The position numbers and the translations under genes are program-made. Under the pieces are notes generated by a model. It made no database searches. It was not told the DNA's origin and saw nothing but the letters and a program-made list of their open reading frames with translations. Below, one piece after another: positions 1 through 12,445 of a DNA stretch of 64,000 nt. This DNA comes from Chaetorhynchus papuensis (taxonomy: Eukaryota; Chordata; Aves; Passeriformes; Rhipiduridae). The DNA is taken from the NCBI GenBank assembly GCA_013396525.1, contig VWYX01000733.1, positions 124,001 to 188,000 on the forward strand, given 5' to 3'. The first letter of the stretch is position 1. Each line of letters opens with the position of its first letter.

Positions 1-3000
1 AACTGTGCAATGTTATATACTACAAATAAGACATATTCCTCCAAAATTCTCCTCCTATAGTAGTTTCTTCGTTGATAACATTGAGATAAATACAGTCTTT
101 TTCCATTGTCAAATACTTTGTGATTTGCCAGCACAGACAGAGCTCAACCTAAGAACAGAAAAGTACTTTTCCTACCAGCAATGCCTGAAGAATAAAGAAA
201 AGAAAACACTGTAGGATGGGTAGAAAGGAATATCCACTGGAAATGTGGAAGGTAGCTGCTTTCTTTATTTGTGTGTGGATGCACAGAGGCTGTGCACATG
301 CAGGCATTTTTCACAAAGCCTGTTAAATCATGTGAAAAACTCATTGAGCTCAATAGCTCATCTCAGTGTCATTTGCTAACACAAATGCTTGTGTGTAGGA
401 TGGCCTCTTTGGGTACTGGGGAGTCCTTCAAAGACAGTTCCTAACTCTACTAAATACTCATTGTGATTTTTAAATGGATGATTTTCTTTATTTACCTGTG
501 AAATGCTGTTTGCAGGTGGGGCTGAAATGCAAGGTGGGCCCACACATGGACATGGGCTTTATCTCAGAAATAGTCCAGTTCTGCAACAAGCAAAACAAGA
601 CAAAAATCAAGCAGTTCCAACATTAAAACACTTAATACAGTGGGCTGGAAAAGAAAAATATTTTTAAAGGCAGTGAGGGACTCATGTTTCCTCACCTGTT
701 CGTGTGGGTTTTGCTGGATGCTGTGGGAAGAGAGATTGGTCGAAAATAAAGCCATGGGCTTCAGCAGAGAGGTGGGTAATTGCCAGTGGAGCATCAGATT
801 ACTTTGTTTTATCTTGTTTCACTAAATAGGCTATGTTACCACAGGGAAGCAAGAAGGAGGAACACAGTTAAAAAGTTTGTTTGGGCAGAGAGATCTGCTG
901 GCTGCCATCACCCGCTGCTGGGGCCCAGTGAGTGGGATGCCAGGGAGGGGGATTTCACCCCATACGGAGGCAGGGAGGTGGCACACTGCCAGCTGATACC
1001 ACCCTGGCTTTCATTCCTGAATTTTCAGGGTGGGAAATCCAAGTTGCTGAGGGACTGTAGCAACCTGGCACGTTGCTGCAAGACAGACCCCAGGCAAAGT
1101 GAGCTAATGTTGTGGTGAGAACTATTTCCTGTTATTTTGGCATGGGTTCAGTTTATCTTTCTAAAGCATTCACTGGAAAAAAAAGTAATTTCACCTTCTT
1201 CAAACCACAGATAGAGAGGCAGCAGGGCACAGAGACCGCAGTCCCACTCTGGGCACTGCACATTAACGCCCAGCAGTGCTCACTTCCACTGAAACCAAGG
1301 GTAGGAAAACAAGTCTGAGAACCACTTTTCCAAGGAATTAGCTGAGCACTCGCCATGAAGTTCAGGCTGACTCTGTGTTTTCATGCTGGGATTCAGCTTG
1401 ACTTTGGAATGACAGAGATCTGTCATCAAGTTAAGCAGTGGAAGCCAGTGATAATTTTTTCCATCCTGAAGCCTGCCAGGGTGAAGTCAACCTGGCCACA
1501 GGTTTTGAAAATAAATTGAGAGTGAGTTTCTGCCACATAAATGTTTTGTATTGTGAAGTTGCAGTGGTCTTTATTTGATACCGGTTGTTCTAAAGCTGGG
1601 TTTATGATATGGCCAAAACTTGTTTTCAGTGATTTTAGTGTCATTTGTTGTTTTTCCTTGTAATTCACAGAGATTTTCTTTTTTTCTGAAATCTAAATCA
1701 AATCTGTGAAGTAAAAGGCAATCACTTTCAGCCTGGTAGCTCTTACCATAGAGGTTCTCCATGACTTGGAAAATAGATTTTCAAACTGACTGGTTCAGGA
1801 TTATGTTTGGTAGAAGCTTTGTTAGGAGAATCTAACCCTGTGATAATAATTTCTATGGCAAGACGAAAGGTTTTCAATTGCAAGGCTGACTCTGCTATAT
1901 TTCTGTCATTAAGTCACTTAAAAAGGCAAGCAAAATATTGCTTCTAATTTTTCTTAAATACAGTTGGTGCATTTATCACAACATTTTGCCTTTTCCTCTT
2001 GTTTGATTTCATTCCACATCTCTCTTGGTTGTGTGGGTTTCTGCATTTCTATGGGCTTTATGTCCTTTGACTAGTGCTGTCACAAAAACTCCAGCTCATT
2101 CCTCCTTCAAGAATGTGCAGTGATTGTTTTTGGGTTTGGGTTTGGTTTTTTTCCCCAGGTCTTTTTTTTTTTCTTTTAAATTTCTTCTTCAAACAATCTT
2201 TTCCTTTCCATTTTCACACGAACACTCTCTAGGAGAAAGTGAATACAAACCCACTTGCCTCCCATGTTTCCCTGAAGAGGCTAAAATACTGTGGTATTTC
2301 AGCAGATGATACCTTGGTAACATCAAGGATGATGTTAGGACCCAGGCAGGCTGACAGAGACCACATCATTCTCAGCCTGGATTAGTCTTTGGGGCTCTTT
2401 GTTTCCAAGGAGCATCACAAGGGGTGGCCATCGAGTTACTAAGGCTGGTGGTGGCACCCCACTGGTGTAAAGGCACAGACAATGGTCCAGACCAAAGTGT
2501 TCCCCTAGAGTGGTGTGTCAGCCACCTTGCAGATCCGCACTGTAACTCCAGAACGCTACTGGGATGTCTCCTTACCAGCTGTGCAGACAATGAGAAGCAC
2601 AGAAGGAAGGTTTCATAGAAAACTAAAGCAGAAGTATCCATGGAAACATGGGATCTTATTGCATGTCAGGAGGTGAGAGGAAACCACCCTGATGAAACAT
2701 GCACACATTTTTGAGACTGGCAGATGTTCCTCAGGACACATCTTCATGTTTTGTCCTGTGTTTGACAAATCTGTGAGGCTACCAAGTTTTCTCTGTCACC
2801 CACACAGGGTAGGGCATATTGGATCAGTGCTTTGCTTGCTTTTTTCCCCCTTTCATGCTTTTTCACCAATCACTTGAGAATATTTTGAGAAGGGCTAATG
2901 TTCATAGTGCTGTAAAGACTTAGCATCCAGGGTGTGAAGGCAAGCAGGCTGGATAGTAATCGTCTTGTCAAAACCAGTCTGCAATAATTTTGTGTTTGTG

Positions 3001-6000
3001 CAATTTGGATGTTCAGATCCAGATCCTCTCTTTTACCACTTTAGCAATGCCCAAGCAAAACTATGCAACACTCTCATGAGGAGACGGCCAGGCCTGTGGT
3101 GATGAAGTCACTGGAGGTGAGAGAACAGGAAGTGCTGGTCTCTGGAGTGACCATCTGTAACCCTCCTTCCCACTTCCTTCCACTCGTCCCAGTGACTCCA
3201 GAACATGTGGTGCAAATGGTAAAGAAAAGTTATGAGACTTAGGGGGCTGTCGTCTGGCTGGCTCTGGGACCCTCAGCAGTGTTAAAGGAGAACAAACTCA
3301 AAATGCCAACAGAACAGAGATACCTCTTTATCACCCTCCCTAGAAATGTTTTTGAAGAGCAGATTTCCTCTGCACAGAAGACTGGAAAACCAAATGCCAT
3401 CCCACTGGACAACACAGTCTTTTGGATAAACCTGATAACCTCAGAGATGAAGATCACCCTTGTCCCTCAGGTGCAGGTAGAGATCACTGAGAACTACAGG
3501 CTGTGGAGTGGCTGCAGGATTGAGCCCTGTGGGACAGACCCTGGCCCTAAAGAGCTGATGGGGGGCATGTGAGGGAACAGTATCAGATTGGGCTGGGAAA
3601 AAACAAGTTGGGTCTTGCAATCACAGGTGCAGTTGTTCTTAATGGCTGGGCTCTGGTGACTCTGACTTGAAATTACTTTTTGAAAGCGAGTAATTACTTC
3701 ATGATTGGAAATGATGCACCTAAATCCCTCTTCTGCCTTGAGGTTTATTGATATTTATTTCTTGATGCCAGTTTGAGTGTTAACGAAATCTCCCTCTTGT
3801 GTCCAATAAGGGCTGGGCTTGCTTTTCAGCCTTCTCCTCAGGTGAGTGTCTCCTCTCTAACATGGCTAATGATGGACATCACTTTGGGATGTCCTGCCAT
3901 CTCCCAGGCTTTGTTGAGAGTGGCCTGTGGGCTCAGAGGATGCACACAGAGGCACAAGCAGAGAGCGAGTCCAATAAAAGTTGTGTCTTCTGAAAATCCG
4001 GTGGTAGTTGTTAAACAGAGCTGGTTGATGCCAGCAATGCCAAAGCCCCCTGACTTTGCCAGGTTGCTCAGGAAAATGCAACAAAACTGAGTGTTAATGG
4101 GGAAACTAATGGTTAAAACCAGCCTGAACGTGTAGATGGAGGGACGAATAATGTAGAAGCAGATGATGTAGGGAAGATGTTGGGAAAATGTAGGGCAGAG
4201 AAGAGCATGTTGGGGAGGGGGGCTGAGATCTTGGACTGTCTGGACTGTCACCATCTCCATGGCACAACTTGCTCTCTCCTTGAGGTCCTTTGGGCCCCAA
4301 AAGACAACAAAGAGGGGCATGAGAAGCTGGTGGCATATAAATATTATGAAAGAAGTGTATGAGCCCACACTGGGCAGAGAGAAGGAGGATGCACCAGGAG
4401 GGAAAAGAGAGTTTAACACAGGGAGGCAGCAGGGCAAAGCTGTGAGACCTGGCAAGGGCTTGTGCATCAAACTGCCTTGTTTTCTTCACTGTTGGTGTGA
4501 CAAAAATGTGAAGGACACAAAAATGACATCACCTGGGGTAATGTCCTGATCTGTACTTCACACTTTGAAAAACACTTCCTTTTGGAGTTGGGAGGGGGTT
4601 GGAGAAGCCTGGGAGATATTAATTTCTCTACAGCTGGAATCATAGCTGCTACTTACAGGAAAAGTAGTGACCAAGTGCTCCTTTGGCTCAGTGGTTTGAA
4701 AAGTACAGGAGTGCACCTTACAGTGGGGGAAATAACTTGCCAGAGAAATTACAAAGCCACGGACAAGGCAGTGTCTGGGACAACTTTCCAGCTGTGGCAC
4801 TAAGAGAAAACATGCATGACAACCAAAATGACATCCTTTGTCATTGTGTGACCCAGAAAGATTGAAAATAAAGAGAGGGAGAAATGTAATGGAGACAAAA
4901 AATAGCAGTGATTTTGGACATTCTCATTAGTGGTGACTTTTGGTAGTTTTGAGCTGCAGACAGGCCTGTGCTTACCCGACTGGGAGCAGAGGCTGCTTTG
5001 GGAGGCACACACAGCTGCTCTCAGACCCATGTTCCAGTTTATGGTTCTCCTGTTTTTCTGTGGTGCTCAGAGGCCCAGGTCACTGCTTTGGGAGCAGGTC
5101 TGCTGTCTGAAGAACATGGAACTAGAAAGGGATTCCTTTGCGTGGGACAAGTGGCATCTGAGTAATCTGTTCCAGTTCACAGGCTGCTGCTTCTTGCTGG
5201 GTGTCTCTTTGAGCATCCTGGTCGTGCAGTCTGCAAATGGCTCCTAATAGACCCTCTGGCAATGGGCTGCATTTCCTCCCCTGCTCAAGGTTACTTCTGG
5301 GCCCCAACTTGTTTCACCACCTACCAGCCAGCCAGATCAGCCACTGAATATTTAATGCTGCAGTGATATCAAACGACCAGACGTGCGAGTGGCAGGATCT
5401 GGCCCTGTGGGAACAATAGAACCTGCTCCATTTTCTTTCCCTCAAGTCAGCTGTGTTCTTGGCATCTTCAAACCCAACTCTCATGGCCATCTTTATGGTG
5501 ATTTTACACATCACAGAGTACTTACTCTTGTGCCGTGGGAAACCCTGATTTCATAATTGATCATTGTGGTAATAAAGCAAAGCAGAGCAGCCCCCTCAGT
5601 CCCTGCTCCGAGAATTTATTTGTGGCTGGGATTTCAGCAGGGAGCAAGAAAATTTGTGGGAGAGCTGTGGTGTGTGCAGAGAGGCTGAGGAAGCTCTCTG
5701 CCTGAAATACAGGCACAGGGATTGCTTCTGTGCTGTTGCTGATCACACATTATTCTGACCGGGAGCAGTCAGATGTTTCAGACAAGCAGAAATTTCTCCA
5801 CTCGCATGTGCTGGGGCAAGATTTTTGTCAAGGGAAGGGTCAAATTCCTGTCACACTTCAAAGAAATTATGGGGATGGGAGATCCTAGAAGTAACCACGA
5901 GGACTAGAAAGAGCATTTCAAGCCCTTTTATCCCAGGGCAGTAGAGGCGTGAGGGACAGTATTTCATAAGCTGTGCCAATTTCTTGAGGAGACATCTTAT

Positions 6001-6849
6001 TTTTGTCAGAAGCCAGCCAGTCTGCACAGCACAACCATACCAGAGCCATACCTCTGCTCTGTCTGCTGGACCCAAGCCCTGGCGCATTCCAAAGCCAAAT
6101 GCCACATCTGGCTGTCTCCTCTCCCTCTCTGCCGCCTCCAAAATGGAAATGCTGGTCTTTCTTAAAAATAGTGCTCTCATCCCCAGAGTGCACAAAGAAA
6201 GTGACAGCAGTGGTATAGATTGAGACAAACTGAGTCATTTATCGAGTTCCCTTATTGGAAATCTTTAATAGGAAGCAGCTGTTTCACGGGTAACATCGAT
6301 GACCATGAGCACGAGGTGGCTGGTGGGTGTGGGGTGTGCAGACCCTGGCCCCCGGCCCTGCCAGCAAAGACTGCGAGCAAACTGCCAGGCACGTCAGCAC
6401 TCTGTCAAAACCAGAAAAATCCTGAGTTAGTCACAGCAGGAAGACAGACAGCAGCAACATCAGAGCACACTGTTGCATCCAAGTGGTTGGTGACTGTTAC
6501 AGACTTGAAAGTCTTCCAGAGCAAAAAGCTGTACGCAGCAACAGTGCAAGCCCAGGACAAGGAAAGCAGATGTTCACGTCTCCTCCCTGATCCTTGTTCC
6601 CATATGTTGACGGAGTAGGTTTTGTAAAACAGAACATGCTGTAAATCAGAGCTGGGCAGGGATCACCAGTTGGCTTAAATGTGGCTTTTAGGGTGCACAA
6701 GTGAGCCACTGTAATTTACACATAAGGAAACTAACTGCTTTAAGCTTTCCCTGATGACTGCTCTGGCATCTAAGTGGAATAGCTTGTACTTCACTGAAGT
6801 AGGCCTTACTTTTTCAGAGTTATATTTTTATGTAATCCACATTTTCTTG
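1..6849. other. No supported gene; unique intergenic or intronic DNA
   Basis: I see no convincing exon, RNA gene or young transposon here. The local simple sequence is a T-rich run near 2157-2190. The minus strand holds the longest open frame of the window (3838-4470), treated as probable chance. A good donor-like CAG/GTGAGT occurs at 3838-3846, but the open stretch before it is short and its peptide is not recognisable. Confidence 0.6.
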
Positions 6850-6910
6850 CATTCCCTGTGCACAGGGATCCCATTCCCTGTGCACAGGGATCCCATTACC
6901 TGTGCACAGG
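6850..6910. repeat. Tandem repeat, 22-bp unit, 2.8 copies, each carrying a perfect palindrome
   Basis: Copies lie at 6850-6871, 6872-6893 and 6894-6910 (partial). The first two are identical; the third has one substitution (C to A). Each copy contains CCTGTGCACAGG, which equals its own reverse complement, and in the first two copies the palindrome extends to CCCTGTGCACAGGG. The array could therefore form three adjacent hairpins. The near-identity suggests recent duplication. I recognise no repeat family. Confidence 0.9.
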
Positions 6911-7559
6911 CCAGAGTCATCCGAGCAAGAAGATTCTCATCTGAAACTTCTTGAACCTGCCTGCCTTGTCCCTTGGCTCCCAGTGGTATTTTTTGCAGGA
7001 TCAAATGCTCTCATTTTGATCATTATTAGTGCTGACTAAATAGAGCATGATGCTGTGATTTTCAGGAAAGCCAGATTAAAACCATCGTTTGACTATGGAT
7101 GTACTCTTAGGATTTGTGCATTTGTCTCTCTCAAAATTGACAGTTTACATTGCACAATATGGTTTGCAGACAACTGAGTTCTAATTGCCTAGGGATTTTG
7201 GAACAGGAAATATTCCCAAGCAACCTGAAGTGTCTGTTAAAAAAGCTTTTTTAGTCATAGGCTGAGTGTTCAGGAAGCTGCTTCCTCTTGCACGTATTAC
7301 GTCAGGTCTGTAGGTTCCTGTCGAGCTGCATCACTCTGCATCTTGGCCCTTCTCCAAACAGCCCCAGCTCCATCTCTGCAGCTCAAGGAGGAGAATCCCA
7401 CCCATGAGAACAGGCAGGGAGAAGCCCCATCAGGCTGCTCCTGACTTCACACAAAGATCCTCCACAGCCTGAAGTCCTGTTCTCACAGCAGACCTGTCCA
7501 GATATGATTCTGGAAACCAAAGTCTGGTCTTGCAAATCATGGACTTGAAAGGGCTTCTT

Positions 7560-8393
7560 CCTACTAATACATTGACTCAATCACTTTATTAAGATTTATA
7601 ATCCTGTAATGAATGTATAATTAGCAGTTGAAAGACAACTTCATAAAATTGGTATACTCTAATGTACTTCATGCAATATAGAGCCTTTTAGCTATATATT
7701 GATTTTCTTTCTTATGAATGTTTAATCCCTTGTATTTCCCTTTTGCTCAGTTTAATTAAGAAATTAGAAAGTTTAAAAATTAAAATTTGCTATGGAAGGA
7801 AAAAATTTTATTTGAGATAAAAGTGGTCTTGCAATCTTCCAGTATACCTTTATTTTCTATGGCCCAACTGCAAAAAAAAACCAACCCTCCTCTTTTAATA
7901 AAAAAAGGTACTAGTTAATTTATACATGTAACATTTAAAAAAAATCAGACTAAATAAAGCCTGAATGAAAACATGCTGAGAATGAATGATTTTAGTCAAA
8001 ACCAACTTATTTTTAAAGTAATATATTTTCACAAACAGCTGAGTAATATTAAGTTTTAAATAAATACTTCAAAGTGACTGGGATTAGGGAACACATCAAA
8101 ACAAAATAATTTTTTACCTGTGTTTTAATGAAACTTTTTAAAGTGTTGCTTTTTTCTTTTATTTCAAAATAGGAACTTGCTGCTGAGTCTCATTAAATGG
8201 GATATCTATTTCTATGCCCAATTTAGTTTAAAAAAATCTTCCTTTTACTTACAACAGGCCAATAGAAATTGTTATTAATGATAGATATTTTATTACACTT
8301 AATACAGATTAACATAAATTTTCATTACATATACCCATCAGTGGTATTTTAGATGATGAATAATTTACAATCTTAACTTCCCTCAAATTACAG
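7560..8393. other. AT-rich block upstream of the candidate exon
   Basis: This stretch is clearly more AT-rich than its surroundings, with many TAAT, TTAAA and homopolymer A or T runs and no open frame of note. It ends in a pyrimidine-rich run and CAG at 8391-8393, a plausible splice acceptor. It may be ordinary intron sequence or an AT-rich conserved element. The sequence alone does not decide. Confidence 0.4.
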
Positions 8394-8527
8394 CTATTGA
8401 TGGAGAAATTGAGAAACCTCTCTTCAACTGGTTGCAAGCAATATCAGAGACACTGTCTGCACTGACTCGGAACTTATTGAGAGACAACAAAGTGGGCTAT
8501 TATTCTTTGAATAAGCCAGTTTTTAAG
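8394..8527 (+). CDS. Candidate internal coding exon, protein not identified
   Basis: This is the only segment that reads like vertebrate coding sequence with plausible splice sites. It is preceded by TTCCCTCAAATTACAG (acceptor, ending at 8393) and followed by AAG/GTATTG (donor at 8528; the AAG/GTA core is good but position +5 is not the preferred G). The exon would be 134 nt: two bases completing a split codon, then 44 full codons, ending in phase 0. The peptide begins IDGEIEKPLFNWLQ and contains NLLRDNKVGYYSLNKP. Its first half looks like an amphipathic helix. I see no signal peptide, membrane span or catalytic motif, and I do not recognise the protein. The frame stays open from about 8360 to 8629, so openness alone is weak evidence; the case rests on composition plus bounded splice sites. 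If real, the gene is on the plus strand and the rest of the window would be mostly intron. Alternatives are a chance frame or a pseudogene relic. Confidence 0.4.
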
Positions 8528-8533
8528 GTATTG

Positions 8534-8611
8534 GGGTTTTTTTGGTGGCTTCTTTTTTTTGTTTGTTTGTTTGGTTTGGTTTGGTTTTTTTTTTTAGTTT
8601 TTTTTCAGTTT
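8534..8611. repeat. T-rich low-complexity tract with GTTT/GGTTT repeats
   Basis: Runs of T alternate with short GTTT and GGTTT repeats directly downstream of the candidate exon. It could be the reverse-strand A-rich tail of a retroelement or simple slippage. No recognisable element body is attached. Confidence 0.85.
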
Positions 8612-11600
8612 TTAAAGCTGGTTCAGAGCTGAGGCACCTGCCCACGCACTGGTGTCTAATTTGTTCACCACCAACAAAAGTATGAGGATCAAACATTTTG
8701 GCCTGCCAGACCAGAGGACTTTGGTGTTCTGGTGTTTTGTGCTGCCAGGCCTGAAGTCTGGGGGTGAATTCACAGGCTGGGCAGGGCTCCTACAGAGGTG
8801 AGAGATGCTCCTTCACCGGGACACAAAGCAGCTGCATATGAGGAATGGGTGCCCAAACCAGCTCTAGGAATTGCTATGTCCTGGGTAGTGTCTGAAGCTG
8901 TTAGCCACCTAAAGGATGGGTAAATTGAGGCTGTTTTGGGCTCAGCACCCTTCTCTGTTTCGGTGCTGGTATTCCACTTTTTCCTCTGGAAAACAAGGGA
9001 GTTGGTGAACGTGAGCTCTGAAGTGGTAGAAGAGTTACCCAAGAGCTGGAGAGCACATCAGCTGCAGACCTGCTGTGACCCTAAGCAGTGGTATCTAATG
9101 CATCATGGTCTGTGAAAGAGTAAAACATGCTTTTCTTCTCCAGCCTGGGCATATGGGTAGAAATGCAGGTCTCCTCGTGATGGGATCCTTCCTTCACTCC
9201 CCAAAGAACTGCTGAAACATCAACCCCATCCCCTGCAGGATTCTATCTAAATCCTGACCCAAGTCCCAGAGTCGGGGGGCTGCTATTTTAAACCTGACCG
9301 TGGGCCTGTGACACGCTGAAGGAAAAAAAAATTCATTTCTGATAATGAATCTTGTTATTTTCCTAAACTCAGAGGAAATCTGCAGCACAGCTGGTGGTCC
9401 TGGAGGAGAGGGAAGGAATACCACTTAATGAGAACCTGGTGGGTTAATTAGTCTGTTGTATGATGTGGTTAGTCAATAGGAAAGAAACACTCGGAAATTT
9501 TGAACGACATAATCATGATTGACCTTAAGGTAATGCTGGCCTAATAAGCATTTAAATGTGCCTGAGCAAGAGGGGATGTTTGAGCAAAAGGGGATTAGGA
9601 GGAACTGTGCTGATGTGTCCCTGCACAGTGTGAAGCTGAAGAAATACAAAAAGGAATGTATTGCTGAGACTTTTAGTAGCAGAAGAGAGACTGCAGCATT
9701 CCCAGCGCAATATGTGATGTCTCCTTGGCATCCTGACCCACAGAGCTTGTGGGTGCACATATTGCAAGGTCTAGGAGGGAAAATGGGAAGGAAAAAAAGA
9801 AAAAGGGATCTGAGCTTCAGGTTTCTGTTTCTGTTTGACCTTCTCATATGTCCCAAAAGGGTTTTGTCTTCCTGTCTCTGGCTCAGCACCCTGGTCACGT
9901 GCACCCAGCCTGCCTCCTCTAGTGACCCCTTTCGAAACACATGCTCTTGCAGCCTCTGTTTCTCCTTTTGGCATTATGGCAGATATTGCACTACCTACTC
10001 TGGGTTTTAAAATTTTTTTTCTTTAATTTTTAAAGCACTTTCTAACATGAAGTTTGAGATATATGGTTATTCCTTTCACAGCCAGTTCACTGTGACCTAC
10101 TAAGCCATGCAGCCCTTCTCACACCCAGGTCTCTGAAGAAGAAGGCTGCCACTAGCAGTGTGTGCCTCCTGCCAGTGCAGGATCTGTGTCTCTGCTGTAG
10201 CAGGCAGCTCAGTACACCCCTTCTTTGGGTCTTCTCTCATACCTCCCATCTCCTCTGACTCAGCTGATTGCTGGATGCCTTGCAGTGCTTTCCTGGCCTT
10301 GGCCTCGGTTCTGCAAGGGTTCCAGCTCCCTGTCATTATTCTTCTATTGCTACTGATTTCATTTCATCTGCTGTCCCAAGCCTGCTGCTGTTTCATGTAA
10401 GCCTGCCAGATTTGCCTGCATGATTGTTCTTTTGTCCAGACGAATGTTTAGCTCAGGCTATTTAGTGCTGATCTGGTTTTTCTATTGCTTTGTGTGTACC
10501 CAGGGGAAGAGGTTTTGTATTAAAATTCTCCTGGAGTGCTGAGTCACTTGAACTCTGCTACTGTGTCATGTGCTTGATTGTCTGAGTGCGGGACCTGGTT
10601 ATGTCATATCTTGCAAAATGTGTTTTCTGTTTCCCCACTGGAGTTTTGCCTGAATGGCTTCCAAATTATCCACCTACTAAAAGCTGGGAAAGTTCTCTCT
10701 CATGATGAAATTCCCCTCTTAAATTTGTTTTGATCTTTTCCAAGAACCTGGCTGGAATCTGAGAGGTGGGATACTCTCTGCATGCTTTGCTCTTTCTGTG
10801 TATTGCTAGGCATTCAGGAGGATTTTCTCCCTGTGATTTGGCCAGCCATGTAATTCCCAAATGACAACTGTTTGTACCTTTGTCCCATCAGATTTTAACC
10901 CAGCCACGTTAAAATGTGCCCAGAGACATTCCTCTAACCCAGCAAACTCTTGATTGCACTCTGAAAAAAGTGTAAATGCTGCTGGTAGGGCTTGCATTAG
11001 TGATTGAACATTCACCAGACCTTTCCTGTGCCTTGCTGAGGCTAAATGCGAGCCCAGAGAAATTCATTATCCACAGCGCTTCCCCTAAAGACGCGTCTTG
11101 ATGCAATCATCAGCAGACAGTTTTGCCTTGAACAGCCCAAGTGCTCTGGCTTCACTCGCTGGTAATCAGCAGTGACACTTTTTTTTTGTTGTGATTCTGT
11201 TCAGTGGTTTTGGGTAGGTGCAGATACCCAAATGTCTGCCAGGCTTTCAGTGCTGCTAGAGGCAGTCTGTGCTAGTTTCCAGAGATGTAACAATCCATTT
11301 TCTTTGCAGCCTTGTAACTTCCTTCCTCAGTGGCTACACGGTGCATTTCTCATGGCTCATTGGCTGAAGAGAAGCTTATTTATAGCCTCAGTTCCTTGTC
11401 TTGTGCCCCTGCCCATTAGAGAGCTGACCTGCCGTGCCTGCTGTCTCACCCTGAGGACATTCACTGGCTCTGCTTTACCAGGTCAGGGTCTGCATTGTCC
11501 TGCCTCATGCTCAGTCCTATAAACCCCTGGAAATGCTTTTTATAAGAGTTTCTTGCTGAGGGTTTGTATTCATCTGATGGTTTTAGCATGGCTTTTTGTG

Positions 11601-12269
11601 TCTCAGCGACACATAGTTCCATTTTCACAGCCTTGTGCTGATGTTTATTGTTGCTGGGATGAGCTCTGCAGCTGACTGTGCTGTTTGCATGGAAATGAAT
11701 CAGTTGTTGATCCTGCAGCCCCGTGGTGGGCGGGCTGAGAGCGTGGCTGGCAGCCTGCTTTGCAGCCTGCTTTGCAGGGAGCGTGAGCCCGCATCAGGCA
11801 ATCCAATTGACCCAGGCTGGGCTGTGTTTCTCAAGAAGCTTTAACTGTTACCTATCACTGCTGATCCCATGACTTCTAGTGTCTGGTCCTCTCCCTTCAG
11901 CAGATCAGCAGCACTAAAAATATTACAAGAACTGCCCCAGATTAGTTTCTCCAAACTTCTGTTTCCTTAGGATGCCTTCATCTCCAGAGTTAAAGACTTA
12001 AAGGTACATTACTTGGAGGAGTCTACAGATGCATGAGATGTCTAAGGTAACATTATAGTCAATGAAGGTGCAGTCCAGAGACCTGAATAAAGAACTCAGC
12101 TGGCCAATTTTCAGTGCCCACTTTGAGACAGAATGGCTGAGAAGCTCCCTTTGCTAATTACATTGCCTGCAGTGACAAAGGAGGGGAACGCTGCTGTTTA
12201 AAACAAGTTCAGCACTGTTTGAGACCTCCTGTGACACCTGGCACATCTGCAGTGGATTGGCCAGCATGG
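8612..12269. other. No supported gene; unique DNA
   Basis: The longest open frames here (9473-9940 minus and 9558-10010 plus) overlap on opposite strands and match no family I know, which is typical of chance frames in a region of moderate GC. A 12-bp duplication lies at 11750-11773. Nothing else stands out. Confidence 0.55.
11750..11773. repeat. 12-bp perfect tandem duplication
   Basis: The unit GCAGCCTGCTTT occurs twice in tandem (11750-11761 and 11762-11773), followed by a partial third start. It is a small slippage product. Confidence 0.9.
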
Positions 12270-12360
12270 AATCATAGGATCATTAAGGCTGGAAAAGATC
12301 TCCAAGATCATCAAGTCCAGCCTTTGACTGAATACCACCATGCCCACTAAACTGTATCAT
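12270..12360 (-). mobile_element. CR1 LINE 3'-end fragment
   Basis: The plus strand begins ATCATAGGATCATTAAGG and continues with GGAAAAGATCTCCAAGATC and AAGTCCAGCC. This is the familiar reverse complement of an avian CR1 3' end, whose tail is built from ATTCTATG-type repeats. The insertion is therefore on the minus strand, heavily 5'-truncated and diverged. There is no poly-A tail, as expected for CR1. Family assignment is from memory of the consensus. Confidence 0.8.
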
Positions 12361-12398
12361 ATCACTGTATCATAGAGAGCACCAAACAGAGACCAGAG

Positions 12399-12445
12399 AG
12401 TCAAAGAATCATAACAATTTATGTTGGAAAACCTCTAGGCTACTA
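12399..12445 (-). mobile_element. Possible second CR1 tail relic
   Basis: AAGAATCATAACAATT followed by a TTGGAAAACCTCTAGG-like segment resembles the start of another reverse-oriented CR1 3' end, about 130 bp past the first. It may be a separate old insertion, a nested copy, or chance similarity. Confidence 0.35.

Noticed and set aside
3771..3840. Segment open in one frame ending at CAG/GTGAGT
   Set aside because: Short, weakly bounded at the left, peptide not recognisable.
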